From the NCBI GenBank assembly GCA_030638325.1, contig DAOWEV010000193.1, positions 1 to 40,738 on the forward strand: a DNA stretch of 40,738 nucleotides. Direction: 5' to 3'. Below are positions 23,747 to 31,608 of this stretch, piece by piece; position 1 is the first letter of the stretch; every line of letters begins with the position of its first letter. This DNA comes from Bacteroidales bacterium (lineage in GTDB: Bacteria > Bacteroidota > Bacteroidia > Bacteroidales > JAGOPY01). The notes under the pieces were generated by a model. The model was given only the letters and a program-made list of their open reading frames with translations, ran no database searches and was not told where the DNA came from. The position numbers and the translations under genes are program-made.

Positions 23747-24799
23747 TCAACGTTTCAGGTACTGCTCTTCGTAATACTTCTTATAATCCCCGGAAGTAAC
23801 GTTGTTAAGCCATTCTTCATTAGCAAGGTACCAATCTACTGTTTTGTGCAGGCCTTTCTCAAAATCCACCGAGGGACTCCATCCCAACTCATGCTGCAAT
23901 TTTCCAGAATCAATGGCGTATCTCAGGTCATGTCCGGCACGGTCCTTCACATAAGTGATAAGTTTTTCAGATGTACCCTCTGCCCTGCCAAGCTTACCAT
24001 CCATGATCCGGCAAAGCAGTTTTATGAGATCGATGTTACGCCATTCGTTATTACCTCCTATGTTGTACGTCTCTCCCGTCTTCCCTTTGTGAAAGATCAG
24101 GTCGATGGCGGCAGTATGGTCTTCAACAAACAGCCAGTCCCTCACATTTTCTCCTTTTCCGTATACCGGCAATGGCTTGTTATTGCGAATATTATGAATG
24201 AATAAAGGGATCAGTTTTTCAGGAAACTGGTTGCCGCCATAGTTGTTTGAGCAATTCGAAATCACTATTGGCAGGTTAAAAGTATGATAATAGGCCCTGA
24301 CGAGGTGGTCTGAACTTGCCTTGGAGGCCGAATACGGACTTCTGGGGTCGTAGGGCGTGTTTTCAGTGAAATATCCTTCTTCTCCGAGTGAACCATAAAC
24401 CTCATCGGTAGAAATATGATAAAAGAGCTTGCCCTCCGGTTGATCTTTCCAGATATGCCTGGCCGCATTCAACAGGTTCACCGTACCGATGATGTTGGTA
24501 ATGATAAATTCCATCGGGTTTGAAATTGATCTGTCGACATGGGATTCGGCGGCAAGATGGATCACTCCGTCAAAACGGTATTTCTCAAAAAGGGGCATGA
24601 TCTCCTTGTCAAATGAAATATCGGCCTTTACAAATTCATAATTCGGCTTGTCCTCAACATCCCTGAGATTTTCAAGGTTCCCGGCATAGGTTAAAGCATC
24701 CAGGTTCACGATCCTGTAATGCGGGTATTTATTGACGAAAAACCTCACTATATGAGATCCGATAAACCCGGCCCCTCCTGTTATTAATATAGTCTTCAT
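23747..24799 (-). CDS. rfbB: dTDP-glucose 4,6-dehydratase
   Basis: RfbB (RmlB) converts dTDP-glucose to dTDP-4-keto-6-deoxyglucose, the precursor of rhamnose and other deoxysugars. The 350-residue extended SDR has the NAD motif GGAGFIGSH (8-16). Thr131-Asp132-Glu133 are in STDEVYGSLGE, and the Tyr156-x3-Lys160 pair is in YSASKASSDH. HLAAESHVDRSI and NCSNNYGGNQFPEKLIPL are further family signatures. It is 4 nt after galE and 12 nt before cpsB, so part of one operon. The other rhamnose genes (rmlA, rmlC, rmlD) are not in this window. Confidence 0.95.
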   Translation of the reverse strand: MKTILITGGAGFIGSHIVRFFVNKYPHYRIVNLDALTYAGNLENLRDVEDKPNYEFVKADISFDKEIMPLFEKYRFDGVIHLAAESHVDRSISNPMEFIITNIIGTVNLLNAARHIWKDQPEGKLFYHISTDEVYGSLGEEGYFTENTPYDPRSPYSASKASSDHLVRAYYHTFNLPIVISNCSNNYGGNQFPEKLIPLFIHNIRNNKPLPVYGKGENVRDWLFVEDHTAAIDLIFHKGKTGETYNIGGNNEWRNIDLIKLLCRIMDGKLGRAEGTSEKLITYVKDRAGHDLRYAIDSGKLQHELGWSPSVDFEKGLHKTVDWYLANEEWLNNVTSGDYKKYYEEQYLKR

Positions 24800-24803
24800 A
24801 CGT

Positions 24804-25817
24804 TTAATTTTTTAATTTCTTTTCCCACTCCCAGGCCGACAGCATCATCTCGTCGAGGCCTTTTTCCGCTTTCCATCCCAATTCCCGGTTGGCATAAGAG
24901 GTATCTGCCCAGACCTTTTCAATATCCCCGGAACGACGATCTACGATCCGGTAATTCAGTTTCACACCTGATACCTTTTCGAATGAATGGATCACATCCA
25001 GTACCGAATAGCCGGTACCTGTTCCGAGGTTAAAGACTTCGCACTTCGACAGGGTTTTGGATTCAAGCAGGCGTTTCAGGGCAACTACGTGGGCCTTGGC
25101 CAGGTCCACCACATGGATATAGTCCCGTACCGGGGTCCCGTCAGGGGTGTTGTAATCATTGCCAAAGACCCTCAGAAATTCGCGTTTTCCGGTAGCTGTC
25201 TGAGTAATGTACGGAACGAGATTGTCTGGAATACCGGTTGGCGACTCACCGATCAAAGCTGATTCATGGGCTCCTATAGGATTGAAGTACCTGAGCAGTA
25301 TGGCCTGAATAGCAGATGCCCTGGTTGTGTCAAAGATTACGTCTTCCATGATCTTCTTGGTGTTCCCATACGGAGATTCAGCCTTTCGCAAAGGGGCCTG
25401 TTCCGTTACGGGAAGTTGTTCCGGCTGCCCATAAACAGTACATGAAGAGGAAAAAACCATCTTATTTACCTCCTTATCTTTCATACATTTCAACAAGTTG
25501 ACCGAGGATAAAATATTGTTGTGATAATATTTCAATGGTTCATTTACCGACTCTCCAACTGATTTAAAAGCAGCAAAATGTATCACAGCTTCAATATCCG
25601 GGTAATTGCTGAACAGCGCTTCGGTTTTTCCCAGGTCGCAAAGGTCAAAAACTTCCAAAACGGGAAGGGTTCCGGTGATCTGTTCAATATTATAAGGCAC
25701 ATCCCCTGAAGAATTGGAGAGGTTATCTACAATGACAACTTCAAAACCCTCCTGCTGCAATTCCACCACAGTGTGAGAACCAATATAGCCCGTTCCGCCG
25801 GTTACCAGTATTTGCAT
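24804..25817 (-). CDS. galE: UDP-glucose 4-epimerase
   Basis: GalE interconverts UDP-glucose and UDP-galactose, and often the N-acetyl forms, using bound NAD. The 337-residue extended SDR shows GGTGYIGSH (7-15), the HFAAFKSVGESVNEPL loop, and SSSCTVYG with the catalytic Ser near 124. Tyr150-x3-Lys154 is in SPYGNTKKIMED, followed by LRYFNPIGAH. The length and all motifs are normal. It lies 142 nt after wbpA, with a heptamer array in the gap, and 4 nt before rfbB. It probably supplies a galactose-type sugar for the same polysaccharide. Confidence 0.95.
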   Translation of the reverse strand: MQILVTGGTGYIGSHTVVELQQEGFEVVIVDNLSNSSGDVPYNIEQITGTLPVLEVFDLCDLGKTEALFSNYPDIEAVIHFAAFKSVGESVNEPLKYYHNNILSSVNLLKCMKDKEVNKMVFSSSCTVYGQPEQLPVTEQAPLRKAESPYGNTKKIMEDVIFDTTRASAIQAILLRYFNPIGAHESALIGESPTGIPDNLVPYITQTATGKREFLRVFGNDYNTPDGTPVRDYIHVVDLAKAHVVALKRLLESKTLSKCEVFNLGTGTGYSVLDVIHSFEKVSGVKLNYRIVDRRSGDIEKVWADTSYANRELGWKAEKGLDEMMLSAWEWEKKLKN

Positions 25818-25857
25818 TGTAATTAATTAAGGTTTTTTACAACAATATTCTTAACCG

Positions 25858-25941
25858 AACTTTCAACTTTCAACTTTCAACTTATAACTTATAACTTATA
25901 ACTTTTAACTTTCAACTTTCAACTTTTAACTTTTAACTCCT
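25858..25941. repeat. Array of 11-12 heptamers AACTT(T/A)(C/T)
   Basis: Units in register: AACTTTC x3, AACTTAT x3, AACTTTT, AACTTTC x2, AACTTTT x2, then AACTCCT. The array lies in the wbpA-galE gap, its nearer end 18 bases after the wbpA stop (minus strand). Confidence 0.95.
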
Positions 25942-25959
25942 AATTAAGAATCAAACAGC

Positions 25960-27255
25960 CTAAAGACTCCAATACTCCATATCCTTTATCTTTTTCCGCA
26001 ATATACCTTTGATATCAATAATGATAGGACTGTTATGCGTGATCGTCCTGAAAAAGTTTTCATCCAGGTCAAGATAATCCTTGTGAGCAACTGCAAGTAT
26101 GACTGCATCGTAGATATCATCAGGTTCTTCAATCAGGCCAAAACCATATTCCTGCATCAGTTCTTCTGAGTTTGCGTAGGGATCCACGACATCGATGTTC
26201 ACCCCATAGTCTTTTAGCTCATTATAGACATCAGCCACTTTTGAGTTCCGGATATCGCTTACATTTTCCTTAAAAGTGACTCCCATGATCAGGACATGCG
26301 TATGCAACACGTTTTTTCCGGCTGCGATCAGCTTTTTCACCAGTTGTTTGGCCACATAAGGGCCCATGGAATCATTCACAAAGCGTCCGGAATTGATTAT
26401 CTGGGGGTGGTACTTATACTCTTTTGCCTTATACGTGAGGTAATACGGATCCACGCCAATACAGTGACCTCCAACCAGTCCGGGATAAAAATTCAAAAAA
26501 TTCCATTTTGTTCCGGCAGCTTCAAGCACATCATAAGTGTTAATACCCATTCTGTTAAAGATGATCGACAATTCATTCATGAGGCCAATATTCACATCCC
26601 GTTGTGTATTTTCAATGATCTTGGCAGCTTCTGCAACTTTGATGGATGAGGCCCTGAAAACACCGGCCTGAACAACCATCTCATATACTTTGGCAACCTG
26701 CTCAAGCGATTCTTCATCACAGCCCGAAACAACCTTTTTGATAGTCACTATGGTATGTTCTTTATCGCCCGGGTTAATACGTTCCGGAGAATAGCCGGCT
26801 TTAAAATCTACACAAGCCTTCAAGCCCGATTCTTTTTCAAGGACAGGAATACAATCTTCTTCTGTGGCTCCCGGATAGACGGTTGATTCAAAAACAACAT
26901 AATCTCCTTTTTTCAGTATTTTCCCGACTGTTTCAGAAGCTTTCAGCAGAGGGCTCAGGTCCGGCATGTTTCTTTCATCGATGGGCGTAGGCACAGCTAC
27001 AATATGGAATGTTGCTTCTTTTAGTTTTTCAGGGTCTGCGGTAAACTCGATATCACAGTTTTCAAATGCTGATGGGGGCAATTCCTCGCTGGGATCCTGG
27101 CCGTTTTTCATCATCTCAACACGTTCATGATTGATATCGAACCCAATAACAGGGACAATCCTGGCAAACTCCAGGGCAATTGGTAATCCCACATATCCCA
27201 GGCCAACAACAGATAGTTTAGCTTCTTTCGCTAATAACTCATTATATATTTCCAT
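25960..27255 (-). CDS. wbpA: UDP-N-acetyl-hexosamine 6-dehydrogenase (WbpA/WbpO/TviB family)
   Basis: The enzyme oxidises the 6-hydroxyl of a UDP-N-acetylhexosamine to a uronic acid with two NAD. The 431-residue protein has the N-terminal NAD motif VVGLGYVGLPIALEFA (from residue 16). The mid-domain signature GYSPERINPGDKEH follows, then VAEAAKIIENTQRDVNIGLM, and the catalytic Cys265 in GGHCIGVDPYYLTYKA. A C-terminal UDP-binding domain has GVTFKENVSDIRNSK. Sequence style is closest to TviB/WbpO, so substrate (GlcNAc or GalNAc form) cannot be fixed by eye. The presence of wbpB, wbpD and wbpE in the same operon argues for the GlcNAc route. It is 13 nt after wbpB. Confidence 0.88.
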   Translation of the reverse strand: MEIYNELLAKEAKLSVVGLGYVGLPIALEFARIVPVIGFDINHERVEMMKNGQDPSEELPPSAFENCDIEFTADPEKLKEATFHIVAVPTPIDERNMPDLSPLLKASETVGKILKKGDYVVFESTVYPGATEEDCIPVLEKESGLKACVDFKAGYSPERINPGDKEHTIVTIKKVVSGCDEESLEQVAKVYEMVVQAGVFRASSIKVAEAAKIIENTQRDVNIGLMNELSIIFNRMGINTYDVLEAAGTKWNFLNFYPGLVGGHCIGVDPYYLTYKAKEYKYHPQIINSGRFVNDSMGPYVAKQLVKKLIAAGKNVLHTHVLIMGVTFKENVSDIRNSKVADVYNELKDYGVNIDVVDPYANSEELMQEYGFGLIEEPDDIYDAVILAVAHKDYLDLDENFFRTITHNSPIIIDIKGILRKKIKDMEYWSL

Positions 27256-27268
27256 AAAAACTATTTCT

Positions 27269-28228
27269 TTATTTAAGCAATTTCTTCAGCATGGGATGAT
27301 AGTCCCCTGTGAGGCCGACAGGAGTGGCATTTCTGATCTCATATGCAATCTCAATACTGGATCTTGCATCTTCCAATCCAAATCCTTCTCCATTCAATAT
27401 GTTCTTATAAGTCTCCGTGTGTAATTCATTAAATCCTCCACTGAATTCGATTTCCCTGCCTTCCACAGTAATTGAACGAAATGTTCTCTGTCCGCGGGCT
27501 TTCACATTATCAGGAAGAACATTGTAGTCCAGGCTCATGAACCACCTCACACGGGCTCTTTCAAGATGCAGGAAGCCTGCAGAGCTTTTTTCATCCTGGT
27601 AATGAACAATATTTCCTTTTACACGGCCGAAGGCCATGGTCAGCATATCAAAGAAATGGATCCCGATATTGGTAGCCACACCCCCGGATTTATGGGTATC
27701 TCCTTTCCAGGAAATAGAATACCAAAGCCCGCGGCTGGTTATATATGCCAGATCAATATCGTAGATCTTATCCGGCGGGCCACTATCTATTTCCGCTTTA
27801 AGCTGCTGTATTGCAGGATGCAGGCGAACCTGAAGAACCACATTGATCTGCTTGCCGGTCTCTTCCTCTATCTCTCTCAATGCATCTACATTCCAGGGGT
27901 TCAGCACCAATGGTTTTTCACAGATGGCATGTGCTTCATTGCGCAAGGCCAGGCGGATATGTGCATCATGCAGATAATTCGGTGAACAGATGGCAACATA
28001 GTCTATCTTTTTCCCTTCTTTTCTCCTGAGTTTATCAAGGTGCCTGTCGAACCTCTCTGTTTCAACAAAAAAATCAGCCTCCGGAAAATAACTGTCAATG
28101 ATCCCAACGCTATCGTATTTATCTACCGCTGAAACCAATATGTTGCCCGTATCTTTTATGGCTTTCATATGCCTGGGAGCAATATAACCTGCAGCACCGA
28201 TAAGTGCAAATCTTACTGGTTTACCCAT
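27269..28228 (-). CDS. wbpB: UDP-GlcNAcA 3-oxidase WbpB (Gfo/Idh/MocA family)
   Basis: WbpB oxidises the 3-hydroxyl of UDP-N-acetylglucosaminuronic acid to a ketone, preparing it for amination by WbpE. The 319-residue protein begins with the very characteristic ALIGAAGYIAPRHMKAIKDT and SVGIIDSYFPEADFF segments. RFDRHLDKLRR, CSPNYLHDAHIRLAL and the family EKP motif (ICEKPLVLNPW) follow. The C-terminal domain has GVATNIGIHFFDML. These match WbpB of Pseudomonas aeruginosa and P. gingivalis rather than a generic oxidoreductase. It lies between wbpD (24 nt) and wbpA (13 nt). Confidence 0.92.
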   Translation of the reverse strand: MGKPVRFALIGAAGYIAPRHMKAIKDTGNILVSAVDKYDSVGIIDSYFPEADFFVETERFDRHLDKLRRKEGKKIDYVAICSPNYLHDAHIRLALRNEAHAICEKPLVLNPWNVDALREIEEETGKQINVVLQVRLHPAIQQLKAEIDSGPPDKIYDIDLAYITSRGLWYSISWKGDTHKSGGVATNIGIHFFDMLTMAFGRVKGNIVHYQDEKSSAGFLHLERARVRWFMSLDYNVLPDNVKARGQRTFRSITVEGREIEFSGGFNELHTETYKNILNGEGFGLEDARSSIEIAYEIRNATPVGLTGDYHPMLKKLLK

Positions 28229-28252
28229 ATATCTTCTTATTTAGAAATGATC

Positions 28253-28834
28253 TCAAACTTCAAGCTTTCGTACTTTCCCATCCTTCAGAAGGTATTTCCC
28301 GCCACTTTCAGGGCATACAGCCACTTTTTCAGCATCAAACTCGAGGCGATGCCCATATTCACTCATCCATCCCACATGTCGTGCCGGGTTTCCCAACACC
28401 AGCGCATAGCTGGGGACATCCCTCAGAACGACTGCCCCTGCACCAATAAAAGCATATTCCCCAATGGTGATACCACATATAATGGTAGCATTGGCCCCTA
28501 TTGAAACCCCTTTTTTAACCAGCGTCCTGATATATTGATCCTTTCTGACAATGGCGCTTCTGGGGTTTTTGATATTGGTAAATACCATCGAAGGACCCAG
28601 GAATACATCATCTTCGCAGATGACTCCGGTGTAAATCGAAATATTATTTTGTACCTTAACGTTTTTACCCAGCACTACATCAGGAGAGACAACCACATTC
28701 TGGCCAATATTACATTTTTCACCCATTACACTTCCTGTCATAATATGAGAGAAATGCCATATTTTACAGTCTTTTCCTATACTGCAACCGGCATCGATCA
28801 CAGCTGTTTCATGGGCGAAATAATCTTGTTCCAT
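28253..28834 (-). CDS. wbpD: WbpD-type N-acetyltransferase (left-handed beta-helix)
   Basis: WbpD acetylates the 3-amino group of UDP-2-acetamido-3-amino-2,3-dideoxyglucuronic acid from acetyl-CoA. The 193-residue protein is built of hexapeptide repeats typical of left-handed beta-helix acyltransferases. These include AVIDAGCSIGKDCKIWHFSH, GEKCNIGQNVVVSPDVVLG, GVSIGANATIICGITIGEYA and FIGAGAVVLRDV. The segment GPSMVFTNIKNPRSAIVRK forms the loop typical of the WbpD/QdtC group. It starts 4 nt after wbpE and precedes wbpB by 24 nt, which makes the functional assignment strong. Confidence 0.9.
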   Translation of the reverse strand: MEQDYFAHETAVIDAGCSIGKDCKIWHFSHIMTGSVMGEKCNIGQNVVVSPDVVLGKNVKVQNNISIYTGVICEDDVFLGPSMVFTNIKNPRSAIVRKDQYIRTLVKKGVSIGANATIICGITIGEYAFIGAGAVVLRDVPSYALVLGNPARHVGWMSEYGHRLEFDAEKVAVCPESGGKYLLKDGKVRKLEV

Positions 28835-28838
28835 CTCC

Positions 28839-29969
28839 CTATTGATTTACAAACTCAAGCACTGTTTCCGTAATGTATTCCAACTGTTCTTCATCCAGTT
28901 CCGTATGCATCGGCAGTGATATTACTGTACTGGCCAGCATTTCCGTAACCGGAAAATCACCCTTTTTATATCTCGGGTCAAGATAGGCTTTTTGCATGTG
29001 CATTGGAACGGGATAATAAATGCCAAAAGGGATATCTTTTGAAGCGAGGTGTTGTTGCAGAGCATCCCTGTCAACATCCCTAATCACTAAAGTATACTGG
29101 TGATATACATGGTTTGACCGGTTAAATTCGACCGGTGTTTTTAATTTGGGATTATCTTTAAAGGCTTCATTATAGATGGCTGCCACTTTTCTCCTGGCCA
29201 TCGCATATTGGTCCAGGTACTTCAGTTTTACATTTAGAACAGCAGCCTGGATGCTGTCAAGCCTCGAATTTACCCCTACCATGTCATGGTAATATCTGAC
29301 TGTCATACCATGATTTACGATGATCCTGAGTTGCTCCGCCAGCCCATCATCATTGGTAAATATGGCTCCCCCATCGCCATAACATCCCAGGTTTTTGGAA
29401 GGGAAAAATGAGGTACAACCGACATGTCCAATGGTCCCTGCCTGGGCCTTTGACCCGTCTTTAAAGTAATACTCCGCACCAATTGCCTGGGCGGTATCTT
29501 CGATCACAAACAGATCATATTCTCTGGCTATCTCAAGAATGGCATCCATATCAACACATTGCCCGAATAAATGCACCGGCACAATGGCTTTTGTCTTTGG
29601 AGTGACAGCCCTGCGAATCGCTTCGGGGTCTATATTAAAAGTATCCGGGTCTACATCTACCAGAACCGGTGTTAACCTCAACAGGGCAATAACCTCCACG
29701 GTAGCAATAAATGTAAAAGAAGTTGTGATGACCTCATCCCCGGGTTGCAGTCCAAGAGCCATCATAGCAACCTGAAGTGCATCTGTACCATTGGCACAGG
29801 GGATTACGTGCCTGATCCCGAGGTATTTTTCCAGGTTTTCCTGGAACCTGCCAACAGCCGGGCCATTTATGAATGCAGTCGAATCAACAATTTCCTGAAT
29901 AGCAGTATCAATTTCCGGTTTGATGTTCCCGTACTGCGTGTGCAGGTCCACCATTCTTATCTGTTTCAT
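28839..29969 (-). CDS. wbpE: WbpE/PorR-type sugar aminotransferase (DegT/DnrJ/EryC1/StrS)
   Basis: A PLP-dependent enzyme that would convert the 3-keto sugar from WbpB into the 3-amino sugar. The 376-residue protein has the family start MVDLHTQYGNIKPEID, the cofactor loop CANGTDALQVAM and the FIEDTAQ-type motif (VIEDTAQAIGAE). The PLP lysine is Lys192 in SFFPSKNLGCYGDGGA. VNSRLDSIQAAVL follows. In P. gingivalis the counterpart is PorR, required for A-LPS and retention of T9SS cargo. It is the first gene of the cluster, with a TACATTTG promoter element upstream. Confidence 0.92.
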   Translation of the reverse strand: MKQIRMVDLHTQYGNIKPEIDTAIQEIVDSTAFINGPAVGRFQENLEKYLGIRHVIPCANGTDALQVAMMALGLQPGDEVITTSFTFIATVEVIALLRLTPVLVDVDPDTFNIDPEAIRRAVTPKTKAIVPVHLFGQCVDMDAILEIAREYDLFVIEDTAQAIGAEYYFKDGSKAQAGTIGHVGCTSFFPSKNLGCYGDGGAIFTNDDGLAEQLRIIVNHGMTVRYYHDMVGVNSRLDSIQAAVLNVKLKYLDQYAMARRKVAAIYNEAFKDNPKLKTPVEFNRSNHVYHQYTLVIRDVDRDALQQHLASKDIPFGIYYPVPMHMQKAYLDPRYKKGDFPVTEMLASTVISLPMHTELDEEQLEYITETVLEFVNQ

Positions 29970-29987
29970 AAATCGAATTATTTAGTG

Positions 29988-29995
29988 CAAATGTA
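29988..29995 (-). promoter_or_regulatory. Predicted -7 promoter element of the wbp cluster
   Basis: The minus strand reads TACATTTG, an exact TAnnTTTG match 18 bases before the wbpE ATG. It would drive wbpE-D-B-A and possibly galE-rfbB-cpsB. A -33 element at proper spacing is not clear. Confidence 0.5.
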
Positions 29996-30125
29996 GGTAA
30001 TATTGCATATTGTGAAAAAAGAAAAAACAAAATTGTGCAACCTTCCTGGTCATAAAATGTCTTTAATAGATGATACTTGATAAAAATGGTTCTATCTTGA
30101 ATTTAATGATTAAATGATAGAACGA

Positions 30126-30168
30126 CATTTAAGCATTTTAGCATTTTAGCATTTCCATTAAAATAACA
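30126..30168. repeat. Octamer array CATTT(A/T)AG, first block
   Basis: CATTTAAG, CATTTTAG, CATTTTAG and CATTTCCA follow in register, then TTAAAATAACA. It lies in the 419-bp AT-rich gap between wbpE and the GNAT-like gene, where I see no gene. A second block of the same design follows at 30305. Confidence 0.85.
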
Positions 30169-30194
30169 ATAAAACCATAAAAGTAAAAAGTCAT

Positions 30195-30202
30195 TAACTT
30201 TG
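30195..30202 (+). promoter_or_regulatory. Possible -7 promoter element in the divergent gap
   Basis: TAACTTTG matches TAnnTTTG exactly but lies 187 bases before the GNAT-like gene, so the leader would be long and contain the second octamer block. Weak assignment. Confidence 0.25.
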
Positions 30203-30304
30203 AACTTTTGTTTTTATTACTTTTATCTTTTATTATATTTTATGGCGCTACCACGTGTTTAATGGATTAATGATTGAATGATTGAATGTAGGAACAATAA
30301 ATAG

Positions 30305-30371
30305 CATTTGCCAATTTAAGCATTTTCGCATTTAAGCATTTACCCATGTAAGCATTTCCATTAAAATAACA
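30305..30371. repeat. Octamer array CATTTnnn, second block
   Basis: Seven 8-bp units in register: CATTTGCC, AATTTAAG, CATTTTCG, CATTTAAG, CATTTACC, CATGTAAG and CATTTCCA, then TTAAAATAACA. The last unit plus tail is identical to the end of the 30126 block, so the two are related as a diverged direct repeat. It ends 17 bases before a start codon. Confidence 0.9.
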
Positions 30372-30388
30372 GAAAACCTATTTTATAA

Positions 30389-31516
30389 ATGGATATTGAA
30401 ATTCATGAAGTTAAGACCAAAGGCGATATTGATGAATTCGTTCGATATCCGCTAAGATTATACAGGCATAATCAATTTTATGTTCCTCCGCTAATTGGAA
30501 ATGAAAAAGCAAGCCTGGATCCTGAAAAAAATCCGGCCCTGGAATTTTGCGAGCTTGCGTGCTGGCTTGCAAGGAAAAACGGTAAGGTTGTGGGACGCAT
30601 TGGCGGGATTATCAATCGCCGGGAAATAGAGATAAAAAAGCTTAACCATGCGCGGTTCAGCTGGTTTGATTTCGAGAATGACGCCAATATTGGACGATCT
30701 TTGCTGAAAACCGTAGAATCCTGGGCCATATCAAATGGAATGGATGCTATTTATGGCCCCTATGGATTTACCAGTTTTGATAAGCATGGATTGCTAATTA
30801 AAGGGTTTGAGGAACTGACAACCAAGATAGCTGTTTATAATTTTCCTTACTATCAGGACGTCATTGAACAATTTGGATATAAAGAAAAAATGGATTGGGT
30901 GGAATTCCGTATAACAGTTCCTGACCAGATACCTGAGAAAATAGAGAGGATAGCACAGATTGCATTGCAGCGGAACCAATTGCATGTTCCGGAAGTGAAG
31001 AAGGCAAAAGGCATGATGGAGTATAAGGATGCGTTTTTCCAGTTACTGAATGAAGCATATGCTGATCTGAGCGGCGCTGTGCCTTTAACCAGCAAACAGG
31101 CCTCATTGTTCAGCAAAGCATTCTTCAAATATCTAAATCCTGATTATGTGACTTTAGTACTTACCAAAGACAATCAACTGGCTGCCTTTGGCATCACCGT
31201 TCCCTCCCTGTCGAGAGCGCTTCAAAAAGCGAGGGGGAAACTATTGCCTTTTGGGTTCTATCATCTCTGGAGGGCATTAAAAGTGAATGACACCATAGAT
31301 TTAATGCTGATAGCCGTCAAACCGGAGTTTCAGAATAAAGGGGTCAACTCTATCTTGTTCTGGAAACTTATTCCAAATTATATCAAACACCGTATAAAAT
31401 ACGTTGAAACAAATCAAAACCAGACAGATAATGTTAAAGTACAGGCCCAGTGGAAATATTTTGACGCCAGGCATCATAAGACATCGAGATCTTATATAAA
31501 ATACTTTGTTCAATGA
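30389..31516 (+). CDS. Conserved GNAT-like protein of unknown substrate
   Basis: A 375-residue soluble protein with no signal peptide. The N terminus IEIHEVKTKGDIDEFVRYPL, then YRHNQFYVPPL and CWLARKNGKVVGRIGGIINR, looks like the first half of an acyl-CoA N-acyltransferase (GNAT) fold. The C-terminal segment DTIDLMLIAVKPEFQNKGVN, broken as MLIAVKPEFQNKGVN, resembles the acetyl-CoA-binding motif A, so two GNAT-like halves may be present. I do not recognise a gene name or substrate. It is divergent from the wbp cluster and 92 nt before a secreted protein gene and waaA, so a cell-envelope role is possible. Alternative: a general conserved Bacteroidota acyltransferase unrelated to the neighbours. 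Confidence 0.65.
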   Translation: MDIEIHEVKTKGDIDEFVRYPLRLYRHNQFYVPPLIGNEKASLDPEKNPALEFCELACWLARKNGKVVGRIGGIINRREIEIKKLNHARFSWFDFENDANIGRSLLKTVESWAISNGMDAIYGPYGFTSFDKHGLLIKGFEELTTKIAVYNFPYYQDVIEQFGYKEKMDWVEFRITVPDQIPEKIERIAQIALQRNQLHVPEVKKAKGMMEYKDAFFQLLNEAYADLSGAVPLTSKQASLFSKAFFKYLNPDYVTLVLTKDNQLAAFGITVPSLSRALQKARGKLLPFGFYHLWRALKVNDTIDLMLIAVKPEFQNKGVNSILFWKLIPNYIKHRIKYVETNQNQTDNVKVQAQWKYFDARHHKTSRSYIKYFVQ

Positions 31517-31608
31517 TATTTTAAAGAAATCCCTGCACATCAGCAATCATTTACCTAAATTTGCGTTCGGAAAACTCAGGCGCTTTTATCCTGAAGAATA
31601 TATTACTA

